Assembly: GCA_032207245.1 (NCBI GenBank)
Contig: CM063504.1
Span: forward strand, 21,302,565 to 21,366,564
Source: Pardosa pseudoannulata
Lineage: Eukaryota > Arthropoda > Arachnida > Araneae > Lycosidae
Direction of reading: 5' to 3'
Length of the DNA stretch: 64,000 bases
Positions 26,745 through 40,122 of this stretch are shown one piece after another. Made by a program: the position numbers and the translations under genes. The notes beneath the pieces are model-generated. The model had not been told where the DNA came from. It ran no database searches and saw only the letters and a program-made list of their open reading frames with translations. Each line of letters opens with the position of its first letter. Position 1 is the stretch's first letter.

Positions 26745-27290
26745 AAGGGTAACATGATTAAAAAAATTAATCATACTCAATCTCTTTATTGCGTTATATA
26801 AGCTTACTGACTGTTTTTATTGGTTACTTCAAAAGTTAGTTGCTTCAAGAAAGCTAAGAGGTTGGGAAATATGAATAGTTATTTGTAAAATTCATATTTT
26901 AAATTTCAGTTATAAATTTTACATATTCCTGCAAATGTTGCAGTACAGTTTTTCAATTACAAAGATAACATGATTAAAAAATTAATCATACTAAATCTCT
27001 TTATTGCGTTAGTATGATTTAAAAAATGAATCATACGCGTTTAAAAAAAATCATGCGCAATTGCGTCTAGTATGATTAAAAAATTAATCATACTAAATCT
27101 CTTTATTGCGTTATATAAGCTTATTGACTGTTTTTATTCGTTACTTCAAAAGTTAGTTGCTTCAAGAAAGCTAAGAGGTTGGGAAGTATCAATAATGATT
27201 TGTAAAATTCATATTTTAAATTTCAGTTTTAAATTTTACATATCCTTACAAATGCTGCAATTCAATTTTTTAATGTCGATTCATTGAACG
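26745..27290. repeat. Tandem repeat with palindromic cores (two long, one short unit)
   Basis: Long units run at about 26750-26955 and 27065-27270, with a truncated unit at 26966-27060. Each opens with a near-palindrome of the form ATGATTAAAAAATTAATCAT, then CTCTTTATTGCGTTA. The best palindrome is at 27069-27094. The frame at 27072-27287 is incidental. Confidence 0.85.
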
Positions 27291-27625
27291 AAATTTTCTA
27301 ATGCCCGTCCATTTGTACTTAATGAAATCATCACATGACCAAATATTTACGAATTTTTTTCATTACTATCCATTGGGAAGTGTCAGATTCGTATATTTTT
27401 ATTAAAGAACTTTCAAAGTAGGCTTTGATGTCTATAGCTAGATTTTTTGGTGGTTTTTGTATCAGAATTGCATACAAATACTAAATATTTTTATTCCTGC
27501 AGAAATGAACCTAAAACGTTCATTTTTATGTGTACTTGTTGTTTATATGTAAATGTTTGTGATTGAAATAAAAAAAAACTTTTTATCTCGTTATTCTGTT
27601 TTTTTTTTGTTTTTGTCTAATACAC

Positions 27626-28954
27626 AAAAAAGGTGATATCCTAGAATGTGCAAACTATAGAGGAATAAGTTTGCTTTGCACATCATACAAAGTGTTTTCT
27701 AATATTCTTTACAACAGATTGGTTGGCTATACAGAGAACATAATTGGAGATTACCAGTCTGGTTTTCGTAGAGACAGATCAACAACTGAACAAATCTTTA
27801 ATATAAGACAAAAATTGGAGAAGACCCAGGAATTTGGAGTTGACACTCACCATTTATTTATTGATTTTAAAAAAGCATATGATTCAATAAATCGGAATAG
27901 ACTTCTGAATGCTATGAAAGAATTTAACATTCCTGAAAAGCTTGTTAATCTGGTAGCTTTGACTTTAACACAGACCAATGTAAGAATTAAGGTACAAAAC
28001 AGCTTATCAGAACCTATTACTATCATGAATGGTCTAAGACAATGGGATGCCCTGGCCTATCTTCTCTTTAACCTTGCACTGGAGAGATGCAAATTTAAAT
28101 TCTAGAGGAACCATTTTCAACAAATCTGTACAATTGCTTGCATATGCAGATGATATTGATGTTATAGCCCGGAGATTAGATGCACTAAAACAAGCATTTA
28201 TTTCTCTGGAAACTGGGGCCAAAAAGATGAATTTGAGCATTAATGAAACTAAAACCAAATATATGCCTTGTTTAAAATCAGAATATAATCACTCCTTCTT
28301 AGAAATAGGCAGTTATAGATTTGAGACTGTAAAGCAGTTTATATACCTAGGTTCGAAAATTAATACACAAAATAATACATCTGTTGAAATTCATAGTAGA
28401 ATTACTGCTGCTAATCGACGTTTTTTTGGATTAAAGAAATATTTAAAGTCTAAGTACATTAAAAGATTGACTAAAATAATATTGTATAAATGCCTAATAA
28501 GACCTGTTTTGACTTACTCAGCTGAAACCTAGGCATTGACAGAAAGAAACAAGGAAACCCTAGCAGTTTTTGAGAGAAAAATACTGAGAAGTATTTTGAG
28601 GGGAATTAATGTAAATGGTATATGGAGAAGAAGAACAAATATTGAATTATACAGAACATATAAAAACCCAGATATAATTAATTTTATTAGTTTACAAAGA
28701 TTAAAATGGGCCGGACACGTTCGACTTAATGACTAGTTCGACTTAATGACAATAGATCCACAAAAAAAGTTTTTGCGGCCAAACCAATAGGAACCCGAAT
28801 GAGAGGACGACCAAAACTTAGATGGTTAGACTGCATTGAGAAAGACATAAGATCCTTGAAAATTTCAAATTGGAAATCCAGAGCCAAAGATAGGACTGCC
28901 TGGTATGGAATTCTAGAGAAGGCTAAGGCCCATCCTGGGCTGTCATGCCACTGA
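27626..28954 (+). pseudogene. 5'-truncated LINE reverse transcriptase (RTE-like), broken
   Basis: The sequence encodes the C-terminal two thirds of a non-LTR retrotransposon reverse transcriptase. Seen in order: CANYRGISL with VFSNILYNR, then QSGFRRDRSTTEQIF, the first catalytic block HHLFIDFKKAYDSINR, a damaged GLRQWDAL block (normally GxRQGD), and the catalytic AYADDID. After these come the thumb and the tail KWAGHVRLND and MRGRPKLRWLDCIEKD. It is dead. The frame shifts near 28080, a TAG replaces a probable Trp codon at 28529-28531, and a 17-bp tandem duplication near 28723-28748 shifts the frame again. The 5' part with the endonuclease is absent, as usual for LINE copies. The reading ends at TGA 28952-28954. 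RTE-like is my best family call. Confidence 0.88.
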
Positions 28955-29032
28955 GGAAGGAAGGATTCTGTTTTTTTTATTACTATTTCTGCAATGGTGA
29001 TTGTTGTAATGTACATACAACCTATACACCAG

Positions 29033-29498
29033 TGTTCGTTACAAGGGGGAAACACAGAATGAATATAATACCTTATATAGATTCAGACATTTATTCTATA
29101 CATTTATTTACAAAAATACTTGGTTAACATAATCAATCATTTATATTTTCTATTTACAAACTAATTATCCCACATCACTATATAAGGAATTATTATTATT
29201 AACAGAGGCCTAAGTCAAAGGACTGTAAATATTATTTATAAATTACCTCCATTGAAGTCGCCGTGGAGCAGGCAGGGGCTTTTCTCACGGGCATACGGGA
29301 CGAGTTGGTGATGTTGAGCTGGGCGGTGTCAGTCCGGGCGCACGGGACGAGCTCGTGCTAGTGGATTCTTGTTCCACTTCTCTCGACTGCCCACTTCTAA
29401 CTCTCAGCTTTCACTCCATTTCCAAAAACCTCACCTCGGTCCCAACGCCCCTTCTTTTCTTGTTATCCAATCCCTTCCTTCGGGAAAATTTTCCCACA
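29033..29498 (-). mobile_element. LTR of a retrotransposon (466 bp)
   Basis: The minus strand begins TGTGGGAAAATTTTCCCGAA and ends CCCCTTGTAACGAACA, so the ends are TGT...ACA. AATAAATGTCTGAATC near its 3' part serves as a polyadenylation signal. Flanks (CCAG and TCAA) do not match, which fits one LTR still joined to internal sequence. The GC-rich piece 29500-29770 on its right would be that internal sequence. It sits just past the broken LINE. Confidence 0.45.
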
Positions 29499-29530
29499 TC
29501 AAATGTCCTTCGGGAGTGCAGGTGGGCTCA

Positions 29531-29770
29531 TTAAAGTAGCCCCTTTTTGTTCAAGCTGACATTACATTTTAGCCCCTGCTCCCATAATTCACGCTTACAG
29601 TTCTGTGCGAGCTTGACCGTTATGCTGCCATTCCGTGAAGTATCCTCTCTGCAGGGGTCCCTAAACTTGACGTAAATAATTGGGGTCTTCAACTCGTCAA
29701 GGAAAATCCTCCCACGGCTATGCATGCACTTGCAACTCACCGTGAGAAAGTACCTCAGTACAGTGATCAT
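29531..29770 (-). CDS. Unidentified fragment, probably retroelement-derived
   Basis: Seventy-nine codons with balanced composition, unlike the AT-rich noise frames nearby. The middle reads RGRIFLDELKTPIIYVKFRD and the end ELWEQGLKCNVSLNKKGLL. I do not recognise the family, and no catalytic motif, signal peptide or membrane segment is visible. It ends 33 bases before the proposed LTR on the same strand. The simplest idea is the 3' end of an internal retrotransposon frame. A captured host exon is possible. Confidence 0.35.
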   Translation of the reverse strand: MITVLRYFLTVSCKCMHSRGRIFLDELKTPIIYVKFRDPCREDTSRNGSITVKLAQNCKRELWEQGLKCNVSLNKKGLL

Positions 29771-29907
29771 GTGTAGGGAAACACATTTACTTCAAGAACA
29801 CGATTATACGAATAGGGGACATAGCTCTCTTAAAGCAGTGATGGACAAACATTTTGGGAACGGGGCAAAAAAAAAAAGCGAAAGAAAACAAATTAGTAGG
29901 GAAATAC

Positions 29908-30264
29908 AGTGAACTCCGCTTAATGTGATCAGTTTGGGCACAGGGATTTTGATAACAATAACCGATTGATAACAATAAACGATATGCAATATTAGATAAA
30001 TTGACCCTCCCCTTTAATTCACGCTTACTAAATTTCAAAATAAAATTAAAAAAAACTCACGTTATGTTTATGTACTGTATTTTATTCTTTAAAACATAAG
30101 AATTGAATACATAATTAAAAAAATTGATCAATTGTCTACTGTCTACAATTTTTTTCTAAGAAGCTCACTGATAAATTGTTAGTAATCATAATCAACCTGT
30201 CATAACGATTTAAAATTTCGATCTTTTGTTTTTGTGTTAAATCTTTTCGCTTTCTGGCTTCCAT
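29908..30264 (-). pseudogene. Tigger/pogo transposon remnant
   Basis: A pogo-type terminus CAGTGAACTCCGCTTAATGT follows TA at about 29908, as expected for TA-target pogo elements. On the minus strand, starting at the ATG complement at 30262-30264, the translation MEARKRKDLTQKQKIEILNR followed by YD matches the start of the Psq/CENP-B-type DNA-binding domain of Tigger transposases. The match stops after about 23 residues; the rest of the domain, the CENP-B repeat and the DDE core are absent. The second terminus was not found. It is an inactive relic. Confidence 0.6.
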
Positions 30265-30394
30265 ATCTACAAGCTGCACGTAAACGAGCAAGGCATAAAA
30301 TGTGAATAAGCTTAAAAGACATAAAATGTGAGTAATTATTTGAGTACTTAGTAGGTGATCAACATTATTCCTTGGTACAACACAAACTAACAAA

Positions 30395-30905
30395 CTGAGT
30401 CCTCATAATTTAGAAGTAGAGACCAAGCAAAAGACCCATAGGTTTTGCCTTCCAGCCCCAGAGGTTTGGTTTGGTTTTGGAGCGCTACTTTTTGCAACAC
30501 GAGGGCTAATGAGACCGGGACCTACAGTTTAAAGCCGATTCCGAACGGCTACGAACATCCAAGCCATAGTGGGATTCGAACCCACGAACTCCGGTTCCGA
30601 AGGCCAGCACCCTAACCGTTCGGCCATCGTTCGGCACAGCCCCAGAGGTATTGATTGAGAACTTGAAGGACATAATGCCACGAACATAAGTTACGTGCCC
30701 CAATCTTCATTAACAAACACGACAGATCTTAGACCGGCTCGAACCTCGAACTCCCTCCGGTTATGAGATCGACGCCTTTTATGAATGAGCTACCTTGACT
30801 TATTTTTATAGTACAATAAATTACAATGACAAAAATAACTACATAAAATTCAAATGTAGTGCTAATCACTTTCCATTCAGGTTTTTACCGCCTACATAAT
30901 TTTAT
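30395..30905 (-). mobile_element. tRNA-Met-type SINE, family M, copy 3 (interrupted)
   Basis: The minus-strand head reads AAGGTAGCTCATTCATAAAA, then GATCTCATAACCGGAG (anticodon loop CTCATAA, anticodon CAT), then AGTTCGAGGTTCGAGCC. The body runs to 30395 and matches 16905-17100. It is split by the insertion at 30466-30636. The flank module GTGCTAATCACTTTCC follows on the right, as in copy 2. Confidence 0.65.
30466..30636 (-). mobile_element. tRNA-Arg-type SINE with 13-bp target duplication
   Basis: CAGCCCCAGAGGT occurs exactly at 30453-30465 and 30637-30649 and brackets a 171-bp element. On the minus strand the element opens with a tRNA-like head: TGGCCGAACGGTTAGGGTGC as box A, an anticodon loop CTTCGGA (anticodon TCG), and a perfect T arm GTGGGTTCGAATCCCAC. 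A tRNA-unrelated body and a CCAAAACCAAACCAA tail complete it. The acceptor stem does not pair, so it is a SINE rather than a tRNA gene. The exact duplication marks a fairly young insertion by LINE machinery. Confidence 0.85.
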
Positions 30906-31139
30906 CGGAAACAAACATTGACAGATTTTTATTAAATCCCGAAATCAATGTATATAATTCTTAATTTTCGAATAATTTACACTGACTGATCTAATTTAAA
31001 AAGAGTAACAAGAGGTTGAAAACTATCAACTAATTTATCCTGACCATTTCTTGGTGTTCCATTACATCCTTAAAGGAAAGTATTCCTTACACCATAGAGA
31101 GGAAGCGTAAAATCTGGTATGTAATAAAATATTTCTTAA

Positions 31140-31439
31140 AAATCTATTTGATATTATATGCATGCATATCCAAAACATGTTGAAAATAGACTCATGTAGT
31201 ACAGAATGTCGTGAAATTTAGCATCATTACGCTGTGGTTCAAGGTCAATACTGTGCATGTACATATTTATAGTTAGGATTGACGGTTATTAATAAACTAT
31301 CATATCCGTCAACAATCTATAACATACGAGATTTATTCAACATTTTTATTAATACATCTTATTATCTTTAGTAATGGTTCTAAATCTTTATTAGATACAT
31401 TTAAATACGCAGACCGAAGGCTGGGTGCAAAGCAGCTAG
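31140..31439 (+). mobile_element. Helitron-like 3' end, second copy
   Basis: CAGACCGAAGGCTG forms the terminal hairpin at about 31410-31423. After ten more bases comes CTAG (31436-31439), then T. The last 30 bases match the minus-strand end at 9252 almost exactly. The body to the left, back to about 31140, is only loosely bounded. Confidence 0.55.
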
Positions 31440-31937
31440 TTGAAAATAAAAATTCTAAGCTATAGGTTTGTAATCACGACTCTCTGTTAAAAAATAATAA
31501 TGAATAATTATAAGAATGATAATAAATTAATAGAGAGAGAAAGAGAGGTTTAACATCGGTAAAAAATTTATTTCACTGTTTGTATAGTTCATTTTACCAC
31601 CGTGTATAAAAAGCTATATTTTGCTAATTTTTAACTAGCATACCCTAAGCTTATTCCAATTCTTTTTATCACTTCCTTAAAAAACAGAACTTGAAATACT
31701 TCTCGCCTTTCTACTAACCAAATTCCTCAAAATTTATGACTGATTATGATTTTATCGGACATCGGGAGAAGGTTGTAAATTTTTGACATCTCATCTCAGA
31801 ATAACCTAGACATTCACAAGTTTTTGAGCTCTAAATCATTCAAAATAAGTTCTGAGGTTGCACAATCAGGGGCCGTGGACAAAGATCAATTCGGGAAGCC
31901 CTCTCTTCTACCTACTGTTAATGATATATATCAAAGC

Positions 31938-32270
31938 GAAGGGGAACAATAATTGGAACCTTAATTACTTACGGTTATCCATTCATATGTTACGCATAAC
32001 ACTACTATTAATGGAATGTATCGAAAGAAAGGGGAACAATAATTGGAACCTTAATTACTTACGGTTATCCATTCATATGTTACGCATAACACTACTATTA
32101 ATGGAATGTATCGAAAGAAAGGGGAACAATAATTTGAACCTCAATTACATACGGTTATCCATACATATATTACGTATAACACTACTATTGATGGAATGTA
32201 TCGAAGGGAAGGGGAAGAATAATTTGAACTTTAATTACATACAGTTATCCCAGCATATAATACGCATAGC
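31938..32270. repeat. 90-bp monomer tract of the satellite
   Basis: The purest run of the basic monomer: four consecutive copies of GGGGAACAATAATTGGAACC followed by TTAATTACTTACGGTTATCC and CACTACTATTAATGGAATGT. Adjacent copies are almost identical. The open frame 31858-32283 simply follows these repeats. Confidence 0.95.
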
Positions 32271-32933
32271 TATTTTTATTTGATTTACGTATTCGTTTTT
32301 TATATAAAAAATAATTTCTTATACTCTTCTGTTTGCAGGAACATGCACAACATACAACTAAATGAGTTTCCTTTTATTAGGTAACTTGGAAAGTAATTTC
32401 CTTACTTTTTTCATGAAAATGAAACATTTTTAAGTAAATAAATATTATGTTACATGGAGAAAAACCTTTTTCTACCCCCCCACCCGAAAAAAAAATTTTT
32501 AAATAAGGTTTAGTGAATATTATTATTTCAGACCAAATTTCACAAAAAAAATTGTACGATTAAATAAAATTGTATTGATTAAATAAAAAAATGTATTGTT
32601 ACTAGCAAAAACTATTTCATAATTTTAAAATTTGGAAGTTTTAGGCCAAGCTGGGATTGGTCCATGGGATAATACAGTTCTGTGTGTAGGAGTACGTTTA
32701 ATTTGTAAAAGCATATTTTTCCTCTCCACCACCTGATTTTGTTCAGTCCCATTTTAATAAATAAGACGGGGAAAAGGATATCCAATTCTTATTATTTATT
32801 ATTAAGGGGAAGAATAATTTGAACTATAATTACATACTGTTATCCATACATATATTAAGCCTAATACTACTATTAATGGAATGTACCGAAGGGATGGGGA
32901 ACAATATTTTGAACCTTAATTACTTACGGTTAT

Positions 32934-32935
<2 letters not shown>

Positions 32936-33022
<87 letters not shown>

Positions 33023-33040
33023 AATATATATATATGTATA
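32936..33040. repeat. (TA)n tract inside satellite unit
   Basis: About 100 bp of TA placed exactly where a monomer reads GGTTATCCATACATATATTA. Equivalent tracts lie at 33904-33980, 34793-34895, 35719-35780, 36596-36640, 37410-37450, 38319-38370, 39240-39300 and 40078-40125. Confidence 0.95.
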
Positions 33041-33900
33041 TTATGTATAACACTACTATTGATGGAATGTATCGAAGGGAAGAGGAAGAATAATTTGAAC
33101 CTTAATTACTTACGGTTATCCATAAATATATTACGTATAACACTACTATTAATGGAATGTATCGAAGAGAAAGGGAACAATAATTTGAACTTTAATTACA
33201 TACAGTTATCCCAGCATATAATACGCATAGCTATTTTTATTTGATTTACGTATTCGTTTTTTATATAAAAAATAATTTCTTATACTCTTCTGTTTGCAGG
33301 AACATGCACAACATACAACTAAATGAGTTTCCTTTTATTAGGTAACTTGGAAAGTAATTTCCTTACTTTTTTCATGAAAATGAAACATTTTTAAGTAAAT
33401 AAATATTATGTTACATGGAGAAAAACCTTTTTCTACCCCACCCCCACCCCGAAAAAAAAATTTTTAAATAAGGTTTAGTGAATATTATTATTTCAGACCA
33501 AATTTCACAAAAAAAAAATTGTATGATTAAATAAAATTGTATTGATTAAATAAAAAATTGTATTGTTACTAGCAAAAACTATTTCATAATTTTAAAATTT
33601 GGAAGTTTTAGGCCAAGCTGGGATTGGTCCATGGGATAATACAGTTCTGTGTGCAGGAGTACGTTTAATTTGTAAAAGCATATTTTTCCTCTCCACCACC
33701 TGATTTTGTTCAGTCCCATTTTAATAAATAAGACGGGGAAAAGGATATCCAATTCTTATTATTTATTATTAAGGGGAAGAATAATTTGAACTATAATTAC
33801 ATACTGTTATCCATACATATATTAAGCCTAATACTACTATTAATGGAATGTACCGAAGGGATGGGGAACAATATTTTGAACCTTAATTACTTACGGTTAT

Positions 33901-33982
<82 letters not shown>

Positions 33983-34818
33983 CACTACTATTGATGGAAT
34001 GTATCGAAGGGAAGAGGAAGAATAATTTGAACCTTAATTACTTACGGTTATCCATAAATATATTACGTATAACACTACTATTAATGGAATGTATCGAAGG
34101 GAAGGGAACAATAATTTGAACTATAATTACAACAGTTATCCATATATAATACGCATATATTTTTATTTGATTTACGTATTCGTTTTTTATATAAAAAATA
34201 ATTTCTTATATTTCTGTTTGCAGGAACATGCACAACATACAACTAAATGAGTTTCCTTTTATTAGGTAACTTGGAAGTAATTTTACTTTTTTCATGAAAA
34301 TGAAACATTTTTAAGTAAATAAATATTATGTTAATGGAGAAAATAACCTTTTTATACACCGAAAAAAGTTTTAAATAAGGTTCAGTGTATATTATTATTT
34401 CAGACCAAATTTCACAAAAAAATTGTATGATTAAATAAAATTGTATTGATTAAATAAAAATTGTATTGTTACTAGCAAAAAAACTATTTCATAATTTAAT
34501 GGAAGTTTTAGGCCAAGCTGGGATTGGTCATGGGATAATACAGTTCTGAGTGCAGGAGTTTTTAATTTGTAAAAGCATTTTTTCCTCTCCACACCTGATT
34601 TTGTTCAGTCCCATTTTAATAAATAATAAAAGGATATCCAATTTTATTATTTATTATTAAGGGGAAGAATAATTTGAACTATAATTACATACTGTTATCC
34701 ATTACATATATTAAGCCTAATACTACTATTAATGGAATGTACCGAAGGGATGGGGAACAATATTTTGAACCTTAATTACTTACGGTTATCCATATATATA
34801 TATATATATATACTTCTC

Positions 34819-34899
<81 letters not shown>

Positions 34900-35716
34900 T
34901 ATGTATAACACTACTATTGATGGAATGTATCGAAGGGAAGAGGATATAATTTGAACCTTAATTACTTAAGGTTATCCATAAATATATTTACGTATAACTA
35001 CTATTAATGGAATGTATCGAAGAGAAAGGGAACAATAATTTGAACTTTAATTACTTACGTTATCCTATATAATACGCATAGCTATTTTTATTGATTTACG
35101 TTTTCGTTTTTTTATATAAAAAATATTTTTTATTCTCATGTTTGCAGGGACATGCATATACACTAAATGAGTTTCCTTTTATTAGGTAACTGGAAAGTAA
35201 TTTCCTTACTTTTTCATGAAAATGAAACATTTTAAGTAAATAAATTTTATGTTACATGGAGAAAAAACCTTTTTCTTACCCCCCTGAAAAAAAAGTTTAA
35301 TAAGGTTCAGTGATATATTATTTCAGACCAAATTCATTAAAAATTGTATGATTAAATTAAAATTGTATTGATTAATATAAAAATTGTATTGTTACTAGCA
35401 AAACTATTTCATAATTTTAAATTTGGTAGTTTTAGGCCAAGCTGGGATTGGTCCATGGGATAATACAGTTATTAGTACGTTTAATTTGTAAAAGATATTT
35501 TTTCCTCTCCACCACCTGATTTTGTTCAGTCCCATTTTAATAAATAGACGGGGAAAAGGATATCACAATTTCTTATTATTTATTATTAAGGGAAGAATAA
35601 TTTGAACTATAATTACATACTGTTATCCATACATATATTAAGCCTAATACTACTATTAATGGAATGTACCGAAGGGGTGGGGAACAATATTTTGAACCTT
35701 AATTACTTACGGTTAT

Positions 35717-35782
<66 letters not shown>

Positions 35783-37407
35783 TATGTATAACACTACTAT
35801 TGATGGAATGTATCGAAGGGAAGGGGAAGAATAATTTGAACTATAATTACATACTGTTATCCATACATATATTAAGCCTAATACTACTATTAATGGAATG
35901 TACCGAAGGGATGGGGAACAATATTTTGAACCTTAATTACTTACGGTTATCCATATTAATATAAATATATTTATATATATATATTTTATATTCGTTTTTT
36001 TATATAAAATATTATTTCTTATACTCTTCTGTTTGATGGACATACAACATACAAATAAATGATTTCCATTATAACTATAATTTCATACTTTTTTCATGAA
36101 AATGAAACATTTTTAAGTAATAAATATTTATGTTACATGGAGAAAATACCTTTTTCTAAAACCCCTTAAAAATTTTAAATAAGGTTAGTGAATATTATTA
36201 TTTATACTATTTACAATAAAATTGTATATTATATATAAATTGTATTATTAAGAAAAAAAATTGTATTGGTTACTAGCAAAAACTATTTATAATTTTAAAA
36301 TTTGGAAGTTTTTAGGCCAAGGGATTGGTCCATGGTTAATACAGTTCTGTTGCAGGAGTTACGTTTAATTTGTAAAAATATTTTTCCTCTCCACACCTGA
36401 TTTGTTCAGTCCATTTTTAATAAATAAGACGGGGAAAATTATCCAATTCTTATTATTTATTATTAAGGGGAAGAATAATTTGAACTATAATTACATACTG
36501 TTATCCATACATATATTAAGCCTTATACTACTATTAATGGAATGTACCGAAATTGGGGGAACAATATTTTGAACCTTAATTACTTACGGTTATCCATATA
36601 TATATATATATATATATAATATATATATATATGTATATTATGTATAACACTACTATTGATGGAATGTATCGAAGGGAAGAGGAAGAATATTTGAACTTAA
36701 TTACTTACGGTTATCCATTCATATGTTACGCATAACACTACTATTAATGGAATGTATCGAAAGAAAGGGGAACAATAATTTGAACCTCAATTACAGGTTA
36801 TCCAGTATTTAATACGCATATATTTATTTATTTACGTATCGTTTTTTATATAAAAAATAATTTCTTACTCTTCTGTTTGCAGGGACATGACAACATACAA
36901 TAAATGAGTTTCTTTTATTAGGTATAATAAATTTAATCCTTACTTTTTTCATGGAAAATGAAACATTTTTATGAAATAATTTATGTTACATGGAGAAACC
37001 TTTTTCTACCATGAAAAAAATTTAAATAAGGTTATGGGAATATTATTATTTCAGACCAATTTCACAAAAAAAATATTGTTGTATAAATAATATTGTATTG
37101 ATTATAATAAAATGTATTGTAGAGCAAAATTTTTCTTAATTTTAAAATTTGTATATATTTATATAATACAGTTCTATATAGTATTTATTTGTAAATATAT
37201 TATTTATACATATTTTGTTATATATATGTATATATATAATATATATAAAAGGATATAATTATTATTATTTATGTATTAAGGGGAAGAATAATTTGAACTA
37301 TAATTACATACTGTTATCCATACATATATTAAGCCTAATACTACTATTAATGGAATGTACCGAAGGGATGGGGAACAATATTTTGAACCTTAATTACTTA
37401 CGGTTAT

Positions 37408-37449
<42 letters not shown>

Positions 37450-38315
37450 TATGTATAACACTACTATTGATGGAATGTATCGAAGGGAAGAGGAAGAATA
37501 ATTTGAACTATAATTACATACTGTTATCCATACATAAATAATATAAATATGAATGTAATACATACTATTACTGACATATATTATATATTTGTATAATATA
37601 AATATTTTAAAGATAAAGGGAATATATAATATTTGACTTTATAATATATATATATTTTATATATTATATATATATATATAATTATTTATTTTTATTATAC
37701 GTATATTTTATATGAGGAATAATATTTGATAATATACTATTCTGTTATCCATATATATATTACTATTCTATTAATATATAATATGTTATTTTATATTAAT
37801 TACTATTATTATATTAAGATACTAAATATAATATATTTATTTTTATTTATATATATATAATATTATATATTATAGTAATGTATATTTTAGTACCGATGGA
37901 GAATAATTATAACACTTTTTGATCCTCCATTTAAAAAAACTGTATTAATATATAAGAATAATGATAATTATTTTAACCTAATAATATTTAATATAAATTA
38001 ATATATTTATAAATAAATTGTATTGATTAAATATAAATGTATATAGCAAAAAATAAATTTTAATAAATATTTTATACTATATATATAATAGTTCTGAGTG
38101 TAGTACGTTATTTGTAACATAATTTACCATATTTTGATATTTTAATAATATAAGAAGGGGAATGTATACTTATTATTTATTATTAAGGGGAAGAATAATT
38201 TTGAACTATAATTACATACTGTTATCCATACATATATTAAGCCTAATACTACTATTAATGGAATGTACCGAAGGGATGGGGAACAATATTTTGAACCTTA
38301 ATTACTTACGGTTAT

Positions 38316-38375
<60 letters not shown>

Positions 38376-39240
38376 TATGTATAACACTACTATTGATGGA
38401 ATGTATCGAAGAGAAGAGGAAGAATAATTTGAACCTTAATTACTATACGGTTATCCATACATATATTCGTATAACACTACTATTAATGGAATGTACCGAA
38501 GAGAAAGGGAACAATATTTGAACTTTTAATTATACAGGTTATCCAATATATATATATAATATATAATAGCTATTATTTTATTAGATATTTATATTCATTT
38601 TGTATATTATATAAAAATCTAATTATTATTCCTCGAAGGAAGAGCACAACATACAACTAAATAGTTTCCTTTTATTTGGTATTGGAAATAATTTCCTTAT
38701 TTTTTCATGAAATGAAACATTTTTAAGTAAATATATTATGTTATATAGATATAAAACCTTTTCTAATCCTAAAAATTTTAAAATAAGGTTATGAATATTA
38801 TTATTTTAGACCAATATTTTACAAAAAAAATTGTATATATAAATAAATTGTATTATTAAATAAAAAATTGTATTGTTACTAGCAAAAATATTTTATAATT
38901 TTAAAATTTGGAAGTTTTTAGGCCAGCAGGGATTGGTCCATGGGATAATACAGTTCTGATGTGCAGGATTACGTTTAATTTGTTAAATGACCATATTTAT
39001 AATATTTACCAATAATAGATTTTGTTCATTTTTATTTTAATAAATGTAGAGGGGAAAAAAATATTAAATTACTTATTATTTTATATATTATATAACGAAG
39101 AAAATAATTTTATGTATATTATTATTACATATACATTACTATATAATATTACATAATAATTAATACACTATTAATGGAAATGTACCGAAGGGATGGGGAA
39201 CAATATTTGTAAAATTATATACTTAATTAATTATTTTATT

Positions 39241-39272
<32 letters not shown>

Positions 39273-40084
39273 TATATTTATATATTATATATTATATGTA
39301 TATTACGTATAACACTACTATTGATGGAATGTATCGAAGGGAAGGGGAAGAATAATTTGAACTATAATTACATACTGTTATCCATACATATATTAAGCCT
39401 AATACTACTATTAATGGAATGTACCGAAGGGATGGGGAACAATATTTTGAACCTTAATTACTTACGTTATCCAAGTATATAATAATATATTTTTATGTTT
39501 TTCGTATTTGTTATATTTATATAAAAATATATTATTATATCTTATGTTTTATACTAAATATATTACAATAAGAGTTTATATTATATTGGAAATAATTTAT
39601 TACTTTTTTTAAATAAACATTTTTAAGTAATAAATATTATTTTACATGGAAGGGAGAATAATTTTTTAAATATAATTTTAAATAAGGTTAATAGAATATA
39701 TTATTTTCCAATTTTACAAAAAAAATTGTTATATGTTTAAATATATATATATTGTATTATTTATATATATATATATATTGTATATATATATTATGTAAAC
39801 TATTTATATATCTTTATATATTTAATTTTATAAGCTAATATAATACAGTTATATTAAATACGTTTAATTGTAACATATTTTTATTAAATATTTATTATAT
39901 AATAACTAAATAAATGTACGGGGAGGTACAATTCTATTATTTATTATTAAGGGGAAGAATAATTAACTATAATTAATACTGTTATCCATACATATATTAA
40001 GCCTAATACTACTATTAATGGAATGTACCGAAGGGATGGGGAACAATATTTTGAACATTAATTACTTACGGTTATCCATATATA

Positions 40085-40122
<38 letters not shown>

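Noticed and set aside
30563..30635. A tRNA-Arg gene on the minus strand
   Set aside because: The T arm and anticodon loop look good, but the acceptor stem does not pair, the anticodon stem has a mismatch, and it forms the head of an element with target duplications.
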